DNA of 5,468 nucleotides from Bacillota bacterium (GTDB taxonomy: Bacteria > Bacillota > Bacilli > Bacillales_B > DSM-18226). Of this stretch, positions 1 through 5,468 are shown in pieces. The stretch covers positions 1-5,468 of the forward strand of contig JAUZQA010000301.1 of NCBI GenBank assembly GCA_030705665.1, in the 5' to 3' direction. Numbering within the stretch: position 1 is the first letter of the stretch; every line of letters starts with the position of its first letter. The translations under genes and the position numbers were made by a program. Below the pieces are notes generated by a model, which saw only the letters and a list, made by a program, of their open reading frames with translations, was not told where the DNA came from and ran no database searches.

Positions 1-627
1 GAAGGAGTCTATCTTGTTCGTAAGCGCGGGGAGTTTATGGAAAGTGCCGTACCAAATGGTGAGGGTACCATGGCAGCTGTCCTTGGGCTTGACAGAGACC
101 GTTTGGCTGAAGTAACAAATTCAGTAACGGAAGAGGGATTCTCTGTCCAGCTTGCCAACCTTAATTGTCCAGGGCAAATTGTCATCTCCGGTACAACAAA
201 AGGTGTTGAATTAGCTGGAGCCAAAGCAAAAGAGGCGGGTGCTAAAAGAGTGCTGCCGCTAGTTGTCAGCGGACCATTCCATTCTTCGTTAATGAAGCCC
301 GCTGCAGGCCAGTTAAAAGAGGAACTCGATCAAATTGATATGAAAGCTGCAACTATTCCGGTTATTGCCAATGTAACGGCTGAACCGATTTCCGCAGCCA
401 GTGAAATCAAAGAAAAACTAATTGAACAGCTTTATTCCCCTGTTTTATGGGAGGATTCTGTTGCTAAAATGCTTGAATTAGGCGTGGATACGTTTATCGA
501 AATTGGTCCGGGTAAGGTTCTATCCGGATTAGTGAAAAAGATAAGCAAGAATGCCAAAACCTATTCTGTTTCCGATGAAGAAAGTGCTTTAGCCGTTATT
601 GAAGCATTAAAGGAGGATAACCAATGA
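1..627 (+). CDS. fabD: Malonyl-CoA:ACP transacylase (FabD), 5'-truncated by window edge
   Basis: Cytoplasmic enzyme of type II fatty acid synthesis that moves malonyl from CoA to the phosphopantetheine arm of ACP. The frame is open from base 1, so the gene begins outside the window. 208 residues are visible of the roughly 310-320 usual for the family, so about the first 100 are missing, including the GHSLGE nucleophile-serine motif. The remaining active-site elements are present. Arg at window residue 9 (KRGEFM) corresponds to E. coli Arg117. His at residue 94 (GPFHSSLM, bases 280-282) corresponds to His201 of the Ser-His dyad. Gln at residue 143 (EQLYSPV) corresponds to Gln250. The spacing of these three matches the E. 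coli enzyme to within one residue. [10 protein letters not shown] and the C-terminal [10 protein letters not shown] are also typical. The ATG at base 37 is internal (FMES) and is not the start. The stop TGA overlaps the fabG start, so the two are translationally linked. Identification is very secure. Confidence 0.97.
   Translation, partial: EGVYLVRKRGEFMESAVPNGEGTMAAVLGLDRDRLAEVTNSVTEEGFSVQLANLNCPGQIVISGTTKGVELAGAKAKEAGAKRVLPLVVSGPFHSSLMKPAAGQLKEELDQIDMKAATIPVIANVTAEPISAASEIKEKLIEQLYSPVLWEDSVAKMLELGVDTFIEIGPGKVLSGLVKKISKNAKTYSVSDEESALAVIEALKEDNQ
609..616 (+). promoter_or_regulatory. Shine-Dalgarno site of fabG inside the fabD 3' end
   Basis: AAAGGAGG lies 7 bases before the fabG ATG at 624 and is close to a full match to the 3' end of 16S rRNA in Bacillota. 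It sits within the last codons of fabD, so ribosomes finishing fabD pass over it. It fixes 624 as the fabG start. Confidence 0.85.
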
Positions 628-1367
628 ATTTAGAAGGTAAAGCAGCCATTGTTACGGGAGCATCAAGAGGGATCGGCAGAGAAATTGCGCTTGAACTTGC
701 CCGAAATGGTGCAAATGTTGCAGTTAATTATTCCGGCAGCGAAGCAAAAGCAAATGAAGTAGTGGATGAGATTAAAAAATTAGGTAAAGATGCCTTTGCT
801 ATTAAGTGTGATGTTTCAAATTCTGAAGAAGTTGCCACAATGGTAAAAGAAACCATTGACCGCTTTGGTAAACTTGATATTCTTATTAATAATGCAGGTA
901 TTACCAGAGATAATTTATTGATGAGAATGAAGGAAGACGAGTGGGATGATGTAATCAATATCAACCTAAAAGGAGTTTTTCTCTGTACAAAAGCAGTCAC
1001 AAGACAAATGATGAAGCAGCGTAATGGACGCATCATCAATATCGCTTCGATAGTCGGTGTGATGGGAAATGCAGGTCAGGCTAATTATGTTGCCGCCAAA
1101 GCCGGCATCATTGGTTTAACCAAAACAACAGCCAAAGAGCTTTCGTCAAGAAATATTACGGTTAATGCCATTGCACCAGGCTTCATTACAACCGATATGA
1201 CTGATCAATTACCTGAAGACGTAAAAGCGGAAATGCTGAAGCAGATTCCATTAGCCCGTCTTGGTGAGCCAAAGGATATTGCCAAAATGACTGCGTTTCT
1301 TGCCTCGGATGACAGTTCATATATTACTGGGCAAACGCTGCATATCAATGGCGGCATGTATATGTAA
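624..1367 (+). CDS. fabG: 3-oxoacyl-[ACP] reductase (FabG)
   Basis: NADPH-dependent short-chain dehydrogenase that reduces 3-oxoacyl-ACP to 3-hydroxyacyl-ACP, the first reduction of each elongation cycle. It is usually a cytoplasmic homotetramer. The protein has 247 residues, normal for FabG. Visible elements in order are the Rossmann cofactor motif TGASRGIG at residues 11-18, with Arg15 in the place that favours NADPH; the NNAG motif at 89-92; and the catalytic tetrad Asn114, Ser142, Tyr155 and Lys159, with Tyr and Lys in the YVAAK box and the same spacing as E. coli Asn110/Ser138/Tyr151/Lys155. The PGFI segment after the catalytic helix and the C-terminal HINGGMYM are typical of Bacillaceae FabG. 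The start is ATG at 624, overlapping the fabD stop as ATGA, with a strong Shine-Dalgarno site 7 bases upstream. The motifs alone would fit other short-chain dehydrogenases, but position between fabD and acpP settles the assignment. Confidence 0.97.
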   Translation: MNLEGKAAIVTGASRGIGREIALELARNGANVAVNYSGSEAKANEVVDEIKKLGKDAFAIKCDVSNSEEVATMVKETIDRFGKLDILINNAGITRDNLLMRMKEDEWDDVININLKGVFLCTKAVTRQMMKQRNGRIINIASIVGVMGNAGQANYVAAKAGIIGLTKTTAKELSSRNITVNAIAPGFITTDMTDQLPEDVKAEMLKQIPLARLGEPKDIAKMTAFLASDDSSYITGQTLHINGGMYM

Positions 1368-1388
1368 AGTCTATGTGTTTTTTTAACT

Positions 1389-1414
1389 CTGTTGATTGGA
1401 GCGGAAATCAACAG
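1389..1414 (+). repeat. Perfect 9-bp inverted repeat (hairpin) between fabG and acpP
   Basis: CTGTTGATT (1389-1397) and AATCAACAG (1406-1414) are exact reverse complements around the 8-base purine-rich loop GGAGCGGA. The hairpin begins 21 bases after the fabG stop. It is not followed by a U-run (the next bases are CCTATGTATAAAGG), so it does not look like a normal intrinsic terminator. It could be an mRNA 3'-end stabilising or processing stem, or a protein-binding dyad. Its function is not known to me. Confidence 0.55.
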
Positions 1415-1468
1415 CCTATGTATAAAGGAATTTTATAACTTTTTCACACTATCCATTTTATTTTTTTG

Positions 1469-1484
1469 TGATATACTCTATAAT
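1469..1484 (+). promoter_or_regulatory. Probable acpP promoter (extended -10, with overlapping second -10)
   Basis: TGATATACT at 1469-1477 fits the extended -10 form TGnTATAAT with one mismatch in the hexamer. A perfect TATAAT follows at 1479-1484. The region upstream is very T/A-rich. No good -35 hexamer sits 16-18 bases upstream of either box (CTATCC for the first, TTTTAT for the second), so the extended -10 is the more convincing candidate. Starts would fall near 1484 or 1491, giving a leader of only about 17-24 bases that contains the acpP ribosome-binding site. A separate promoter would let acpP, whose product is one of the most abundant bacterial proteins, exceed fabD-fabG expression. 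This is a prediction from sequence only. Confidence 0.55.
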
Positions 1485-1507
1485 AGCTTGAGGGGAGGTG
1501 AACAAGC

Positions 1508-1741
1508 ATGGCAGATGTATTAGAACGTGTAACAAAGATCATTATTGACCGTTTAGGTGTAGAGGAATCAAAGGTAACTCTTGAAGCTTCCTTTAAGGAT
1601 GATCTTGGTGCAGATTCCCTTGATGTAGTTGAACTAGTAATGGAATTAGAAGATGAGTTCGATATGGAAATTTCTGACGATGATGCTGAAAAGATCGGTA
1701 CAGTGGGTGACGCTGTTAATTACATAAATAGCAAGAAGTAA
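1508..1741 (+). CDS. acpP: Acyl carrier protein (ACP)
   Basis: Small acidic cytoplasmic protein that carries growing acyl chains as thioesters through fatty acid synthesis and donates them for phospholipid synthesis. The protein has 77 residues, the usual length. Ser37 in the signature GADSLD (residues 34-39) is the attachment site for 4'-phosphopantetheine, added by a holo-ACP synthase encoded elsewhere. The helix after it is rich in Glu/Asp ([14 protein letters not shown]), the surface that recognises partner enzymes such as FabD and FabG. Helices I and IV (VTKIIIDRL and TVGDAVNYI) are recognisable. The start is ATG at 1508, with a strong GGAGGTG site at 1494-1500, 7 bases upstream. It lies 140 bases after fabG with its own probable promoter, and a terminator follows 18 bases after the stop. 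In B. subtilis the gene is called acpA. Confidence 0.97.
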   Translation: MADVLERVTKIIIDRLGVEESKVTLEASFKDDLGADSLDVVELVMELEDEFDMEISDDDAEKIGTVGDAVNYINSKK

Positions 1742-1759
1742 TCGTTGGATTTCAAGGTC

Positions 1760-1785
1760 AAAGCTCCGTTTTCAAACGGGGCTTT
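1760..1785 (+). terminator. Intrinsic terminator after acpP
   Basis: AAAGCTCCGTTT pairs with AAACGGGGCTTT, with one G-U pair and a tight loop around TTTC. The stem holds a G+C-rich block and starts 18 bases after the acpP stop. The downstream side is pyrimidine-rich (CTTTCTTCT) rather than a pure T-run, so termination may be incomplete and allow readthrough into rnc. Confidence 0.75.
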
Positions 1786-1838
1786 CTTCTATATTTGGCG
1801 CAATTTAGCTTTACAAGTAAATTTTGCACCATTTTTTG

Positions 1839-1873
1839 AAAAACTACCTTTGCGTTTTAAAGGCAGTTTTTTT
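1839..1873 (+). terminator. Terminator-like inner hairpin, second after acpP
   Basis: The arm AAAAACTACCTTT pairs with AAAGGCAGTTTTT across the loop GCGTTTT, with one A-C mismatch, and ends in seven Ts (1867-1873). The shape fits an intrinsic terminator, but the stem has few G-C pairs and part of the T-run is in the stem, so it would be weak alone. The reverse strand also gives a stem followed by a short T-run, so it could work in both directions. It may instead be simply the core of the larger nested structure around it. Confidence 0.45.
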
Positions 1874-1878
1874 AAACT
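1850..1878 (+). promoter_or_regulatory. Weak candidate promoter for rnc-smc
   Basis: TTGCGT (1850-1855) and TAAACT (1873-1878) are separated by 17 bases, matching the sigma-A consensus in 3 of 6 and 4 of 6 positions. This is the best spaced pair I found in the acpP-rnc gap, but in AT-rich DNA such a match is easily fortuitous. The boxes lie inside the terminator-like hairpin. If this promoter is real, transcripts starting near 1885 would lack the hairpin. Otherwise rnc is expressed by readthrough. Confidence 0.2.
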
Positions 1879-1941
1879 AGTAATGGTGCGTAAATTAGTT
1901 ACTTTTATGCGCAAAAACGGAAAGGAAAACGATAGAGCGAT

Positions 1942-2667
1942 ATGAATATGAACCGCGCAAAAGAAAATCCATTTAAAGAAATGCAAAAAAACATTGGCTT
2001 CTTTTTCGCTGATGAGAAATTATTAAAACAGGCTTTTACTCATTCATCCTATGTGAATGAGCATCGCAGAAAGCCTCATGAGGACAATGAGAGGCTGGAA
2101 TTTTTAGGAGATGCTGTATTGGAGCTGACTGTTTCAAAGTTTCTTTTTAACAAATACCCTCAAATGAGCGAGGGAGAACTGACTAAATTAAGGGCAGCGA
2201 TCGTTTGTGAACCATCCCTTGTTGAGTTTGCTAATGAACTAAACTTTGGCAAATTAATCCTATTGGGAAAAGGGGAAGAATTAACAGGTGGCAGGGAACG
2301 CCCTGCACTCTTGGCCGATGTTTTTGAAGCCTTCATTGGCGCACTTTATTTAGACAAAGGAATTGAAACAGTCATTGAATTTCTTGAACAAGTAGTATTT
2401 CCAAAAATAAATGCTGGTGCTTTTTCTCATGTGATGGATTTTAAAAGTCAATTACAGGAGTTAGTCCAGAGGGATGGGACAGGCGTGATCGAATATCGGG
2501 TTCTTCATGAAAAAGGCCCCGCCCATAACCGTGAGTTTGTTTCCCGGGTCTCCCTCAAAGGGGAAGAATTAGGAATTGGCACCGGAAAATCAAAAAAAGA
2601 AGCAGAGCAGCATGCTGCGCAGGAAGCGTTAGCAAAGTTAAAGGAAAAAAACCGACCTGTAACGTAA
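1942..2667 (+). CDS. rnc: Ribonuclease III
   Basis: Dimeric Mg2+-dependent endonuclease that cleaves double-stranded RNA. In bacteria it matures rRNA precursors and processes mRNA and antisense duplexes. The protein has 241 residues, slightly short at the N terminus against my recollection of the B. subtilis protein (249). The nuclease domain (about 10-155) carries the signature [11 protein letters not shown] at 49-59. The acidic residues Glu50, Glu53 and Asp57, a likely Glu77 (SEGEL), and Asp126 and Glu129 ([12 protein letters not shown]) match the E. coli catalytic set. The dsRNA-binding domain (about 160-235) shows [16 protein letters not shown] and the C-terminal [14 protein letters not shown], whose lysines contact RNA. 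An in-frame TAG at 1933-1935 restricts the start to ATG 1942 or ATG 1948. Neither has a good Shine-Dalgarno site: AAAGGA at 1921-1926 is too far away and GAG at 1935-1937 is minimal. Translation may therefore be low. It is followed by smc after 21 bases with no terminator. In B. subtilis it is called rncS. Confidence 0.96.
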   Translation: MNMNRAKENPFKEMQKNIGFFFADEKLLKQAFTHSSYVNEHRRKPHEDNERLEFLGDAVLELTVSKFLFNKYPQMSEGELTKLRAAIVCEPSLVEFANELNFGKLILLGKGEELTGGRERPALLADVFEAFIGALYLDKGIETVIEFLEQVVFPKINAGAFSHVMDFKSQLQELVQRDGTGVIEYRVLHEKGPAHNREFVSRVSLKGEELGIGTGKSKKEAEQHAAQEALAKLKEKNRPVT

Positions 2668-2688
2668 CCAGCTTAGGGAGGAACTAGA

Positions 2689-5468
2689 ATGTATTTAAAA
2701 CGGTTAGATGTTATAGGGTTTAAATCCTTTGCCGACCGGATTGGAGTCGATTTTGTCCGCGGCGTAACAGCTGTCGTTGGCCCAAATGGAAGTGGAAAAA
2801 GTAATATTACAGATGCTATTCGCTGGGTCCTTGGAGAGCAGTCTGCCAAGTCTTTAAGAGGTTCAAAGATGGAAGATATTATCTTTGCCGGCAGTGATTC
2901 GAGAAAGCCTCTAAACTTCGCGGAAGTTACGCTCACACTTGATAATGAGGAACAAGGATTAGCGATTGATTATAATGAAGTAAGTGTCACAAGAAGAGTA
3001 TTCCGCTCTGGTGAAAGTGAGTTTTTCATCAATAAACAAGCATGCAGGCTTAAAGATATTATTGAACTATTTATGGATTCCGGACTTGGCAGGGAAGCGT
3101 TTTCGATCATTAGCCAAGGAAAAGTGGAAGAAATCTTAAATAGCAAAGCAGAGGACCGCAGAACGATTTTTGAAGAGGCTGCAGGTGTTTTAAAGTATAA
3201 AAACCGCAAGAAAAAGGCTGAAGTAAAGCTAGTGGAAACACAGGAAAATCTAAATCGTGTTTATGACATTTTGCATGAATTAGAAAGCCAGGTAGAACCA
3301 CTAAAGATTCAGGCATCGATTGCGAAAGACTTTTTAGAGAAAAAAGAAGAACTGGAAAAGATTGAAGTTGCTTTAACTGTTTATGAAATTGAAGATCTTC
3401 ATCAAAAGTGGGACCAGCTATCAAAACAATTGGGTGAACACAAAACAGATGAGGTAAAGCTTTCAACTGAACTTCAAAAACGTGAAGCAAAAATTGAAGA
3501 AGCAAGGGACCATCTTTATGCCTTGGATGAGTCGATCAATGATTTGCAGAATGTCCTCCTACATGCGAGTGAAGAGCTCGAAAAACTCGAAGGACGGAAG
3601 GAAGTATTAAAAGAGCGTAAGAAGAATGCTTCACAAAATATTGGCCAGCTTCAAAAAAATATTCAGGAATTAACAGACAAGGTCGCCACTCTTAGTGAAC
3701 AACGGGTCACCCAAACTGATGCAGTAAAAACCCTGAGTGAACAAGCACATGATCTTCAATCCCGATTAAAGGAAAAACAGGGAAAACTGCAGTTATTCGC
3801 TGAAAACATCGAGGAAAAAATCGAAGCATTAAAAAGTGAATATATTGAGCTTTTAAATGATCAGGCTGGTGCTAAGAATGAGCGTAAATACATTGAGCAA
3901 CAAGTAGAACAGCAGCAAAGAAAAAATAGCAGGCTCGATGAGGAAAATAGTAAATTTATTATCAGCAGACAAACAGCTGAAACAAAAAAAGGTTCGATAC
4001 AATCTTCGTTAGAACAAGTTCAGCAGAACTTACAGGACCAGGTTGTTATGTTCCGTGAGATGGAGCATAAACTTGAAAAGTTGAAAAATAATTATCAAAA
4101 GCAAGAAAAAACTTTGTATCAGGCCTATCAATTCCTCCAGCAAACAAAGTCACGAAAAGAAATGCTTGAGGAAATGGAGGAAGACTACTCTGGATTCTTT
4201 CAGGGTGTTAAGGAAATCTTAAAGGCCCGAGATAACAGACTCCAGGGAATTGAGGGAGCCGTTGCTGAGCTTGTGCAGGTTCCAAAGGAATTTGAAACAG
4301 CGATTGAAACAGCACTTGGTGCTTCATTGCAGCACATTGTCGTCGATACAGAACAAAATGCCCGCGTTGCGATCCAATATTTGAAACAACATTCTTTCGG
4401 GCGGGCAACTTTTCTGCCATTATCAGTCATTAAAGGAAGAACAGTATCCACATCGCAATTACTTTCCATTCAAGATCATCCCGCCTATGTGGGAACCGCA
4501 GTGAGTCTAGTGAAGTTTGACCAAAAATACCTAGAGGTAATGAATAATCTCCTCGGAAATGTTGTCATTACAAAGGACTTAAAAGGCGCAAACGAATTGG
4601 CAAAGATTCTTCAATATCGCAGCCGTATCGTGACCTTGGATGGTGATGTAGTGAATCCCGGAGGATCAATGAGCGGTGGTGCCGTTAAACAAAAGTCATC
4701 TTCTCTTTTGACAAGAAAAGGCGAGCTTGATGATTTAAAAGCGAAAATTGCGGAGATGGAAATAAAAACGGCAAAACAAGAATCATTGGTCAAGGAAATA
4801 AAAGCGGATATTCAAGATCAGGAACAACAGCTTGAATCCTATAGAAAAGGCGGAGAAGATCTGCGAATACAGGAACAAGCATTAAAGGGTGACCTTAGGG
4901 AAGCAGAGCTTGAAGAGAAAAATGTTAATGAACGCCTGGCAATGTATGATCTTGAAAAACGGCAGTTTGCTGAAGAAAACAAACGGTTAACGGAAAGACA
5001 TGCTGAATTGGAAAAAGAACTTGTAATTTTTCAAGAGAAGATTGCCGAACTTGACCGATTGATTGCCGAGATGACACAGCAAAAAACAAATGACTTAACA
5101 TCCAAAGAAACATTGACAACTGAGATCAATGATTTGAAAGTAGAGTTTGCTGCTAAAAATGAGCAGTATATGAATGCAAAAGAACGTTTAGCGATTTTGG
5201 AAGACGGCCTAGAGGACAGCAGTCAACGACTTGCTGTTTTTAAAGAGGATCTTTCGCTCTTGACTTCTGAAATGACAAACAGTTCTTCTGGAGAAGAACA
5301 GCTTGAAACTGCGGCAAAGCAGAAACTGCAGGATAAGGAAGAAACAATTCAACTGATTTCTCAAAGAAGACAGGAGCGCCTTACGCTGCAGACATCGCTT
5401 GAAGATCTTGAGCTTGAGGCAAAGGAATTAAAACGTCGGCATAAAGGAATGGTTGAGGTTTTAAAGGA
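2689..5468 (+). CDS. smc: Chromosome segregation/condensation ATPase SMC, 3'-truncated by window edge
   Basis: SMC forms a ring-shaped dimer that, with ScpA and ScpB, organises and separates newly replicated chromosomes by ATP-driven loop extrusion. The frame is open to the right edge: 926 codons are visible of about 1190 expected. The N-terminal head contains FKSFADR (residues 11-17), Walker A GPNGSGKSN (31-39, Lys37), the arginine-finger position Arg57 in SLRG, and the Q-loop ISQGK (Gln143). A first long coiled coil covers about 165-500, rich in Glu, Lys and Gln. The hinge dimerisation domain spans about 505-670, starting near SGFFQGVKEIL and ending in the glycine motif NPGGSMSGG (656-664). 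The returning coiled coil runs from about 675 to the edge. The signature LSGGE, Walker B and D-loop lie beyond the window, so completeness cannot be judged. The start ATG 2689 has GGGAGG (2676-2681) 7 bases upstream. It is probably cotranscribed with rnc. No internal stop or frameshift was found on codon-by-codon reading. Confidence 0.97.
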   Translation, partial: MYLKRLDVIGFKSFADRIGVDFVRGVTAVVGPNGSGKSNITDAIRWVLGEQSAKSLRGSKMEDIIFAGSDSRKPLNFAEVTLTLDNEEQGLAIDYNEVSVTRRVFRSGESEFFINKQACRLKDIIELFMDSGLGREAFSIISQGKVEEILNSKAEDRRTIFEEAAGVLKYKNRKKKAEVKLVETQENLNRVYDILHELESQVEPLKIQASIAKDFLEKKEELEKIEVALTVYEIEDLHQKWDQLSKQLGEHKTDEVKLSTELQKREAKIEEARDHLYALDESINDLQNVLLHASEELEKLEGRKEVLKERKKNASQNIGQLQKNIQELTDKVATLSEQRVTQTDAVKTLSEQAHDLQSRLKEKQGKLQLFAENIEEKIEALKSEYIELLNDQAGAKNERKYIEQQVEQQQRKNSRLDEENSKFIISRQTAETKKGSIQSSLEQVQQNLQDQVVMFREMEHKLEKLKNNYQKQEKTLYQAYQFLQQTKSRKEMLEEMEEDYSGFFQGVKEILKARDNRLQGIEGAVAELVQVPKEFETAIETALGASLQHIVVDTEQNARVAIQYLKQHSFGRATFLPLSVIKGRTVSTSQLLSIQDHPAYVGTAVSLVKFDQKYLEVMNNLLGNVVITKDLKGANELAKILQYRSRIVTLDGDVVNPGGSMSGGAVKQKSSSLLTRKGELDDLKAKIAEMEIKTAKQESLVKEIKADIQDQEQQLESYRKGGEDLRIQEQALKGDLREAELEEKNVNERLAMYDLEKRQFAEENKRLTERHAELEKELVIFQEKIAELDRLIAEMTQQKTNDLTSKETLTTEINDLKVEFAAKNEQYMNAKERLAILEDGLEDSSQRLAVFKEDLSLLTSEMTNSSSGEEQLETAAKQKLQDKEETIQLISQRRQERLTLQTSLEDLELEAKELKRRHKGMVEVLK

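Larger units (their letters stand above)
1798..1912 (+). repeat. Large nested inverted repeat in the rnc leader
   Basis: Five arm pairs close on each other in order. From outside inward they are GCGCA (1798-1802) with TGCGC (1908-1912); AAGTAA (1815-1820) with TTACTT (1899-1904); ATTT (1821-1824) with AAAT (1892-1895); GCACCATT (1826-1833) with AATGGTGC (1882-1889); and the inner stem 1839-1851 with 1859-1871. In RNA this would be one long, interrupted hairpin of roughly 36 pairs, ending 29 bases before the rnc start. A palindrome ACTAGT (1876-1881) lies on the 3' side of the inner stem. Possible roles are a second transcription barrier after acpP, a leader that controls rnc translation, or an RNase III substrate. 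The pairing is seen directly; the role is inference. Confidence 0.6.

Noticed and set aside
37..39. ATG at 37 as a true fabD start
   Set aside because: The frame is open upstream to base 1, and the residues before it (KRGEF) carry the conserved active-site arginine, so this Met is internal.
728..1039. A reverse-strand open frame of about 103 codons opposite fabG
   Set aside because: It lies entirely within fabG, which has all catalytic motifs, and no start signal or known domain is seen on the reverse strand.
1632..1886. A 12-base exact direct repeat, AACTAGTAATGG, inside acpP (1632-1643) and in the rnc leader (1875-1886)
   Set aside because: There are only two copies in different contexts, one coding. 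The copy in the leader is explained in part by the hairpin arm. Chance in AT-rich DNA is likely.
1745..1945. A 66-codon forward open frame (TTG start) filling the acpP-rnc gap
   Set aside because: It has no ribosome-binding site, runs through the acpP terminator and the nested hairpin, and its residues resemble no family I know. It is best explained as chance in non-coding DNA.
2673..5119. Several reverse-strand open frames of 60-131 codons opposite smc
   Set aside because: The + strand here is a clear, motif-bearing smc reading frame. The reverse frames lack recognisable domains and are typical shadows of coiled-coil coding sequence.
1..5468. Possible undescribed defence, mobile or biosynthetic system
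   Set aside because: Every substantial gene is a recognised core gene in the standard Bacillaceae order. No insertion boundaries, att-like repeats, CRISPR spacing or compositionally foreign gene were seen.

Overview
The window is a housekeeping block of a low-to-moderate G+C Bacillota chromosome, most likely from the family Bacillaceae. The clues are the gene order fabD-fabG-acpP-rnc-smc, the strong AGGAGG-type Shine-Dalgarno sites, and protein sequences that read very close to what I remember of the Bacillus subtilis proteins (FabG ending in HINGGMYM, RNase III with [12 protein letters not shown] starting with a B. subtilis-like head). The genus cannot be fixed from sequence reading alone. 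All real genes lie on the + strand.

Layout. Positions 1-627 are the C-terminal two thirds of fabD (malonyl-CoA:ACP transacylase), cut by the left edge. fabG (3-oxoacyl-ACP reductase, 624-1367) overlaps it by an ATGA. A 140-base gap follows, holding a perfect 9-bp inverted repeat and a probable sigma-A type promoter, and then acpP (acyl carrier protein, 1508-1741). The acpP-rnc gap (1742-1941) holds a good intrinsic terminator directly after acpP and then a large nested inverted repeat (1798-1912) whose core is itself terminator-like. rnc (RNase III, 1942-2667) has a weak ribosome-binding site. smc (chromosome-condensation ATPase, from 2689) follows after 21 bases, stays open to the right edge and is cut there, lacking about 260 C-terminal residues.

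How the genes work together. FabD loads malonate onto holo-ACP, the product of acpP after phosphopantetheinylation. FabG performs the first reduction in each elongation cycle on ACP-bound substrates. In B. subtilis this cluster is preceded by fapR-plsX, which lie outside this window. rnc and smc form a second unit, for double-stranded RNA processing and chromosome organisation. In known Bacillaceae smc is followed by ftsY. The terminators and hairpins between acpP and rnc suggest the highly expressed acpP transcript is separated from the low-expression rnc-smc pair.

I found no mobile element, CRISPR array, tRNA, rRNA or defence system, and no credible new protein system. The most interesting non-coding signal is the long nested hairpin just upstream of rnc, a plausible but unproven target for RNase III itself.
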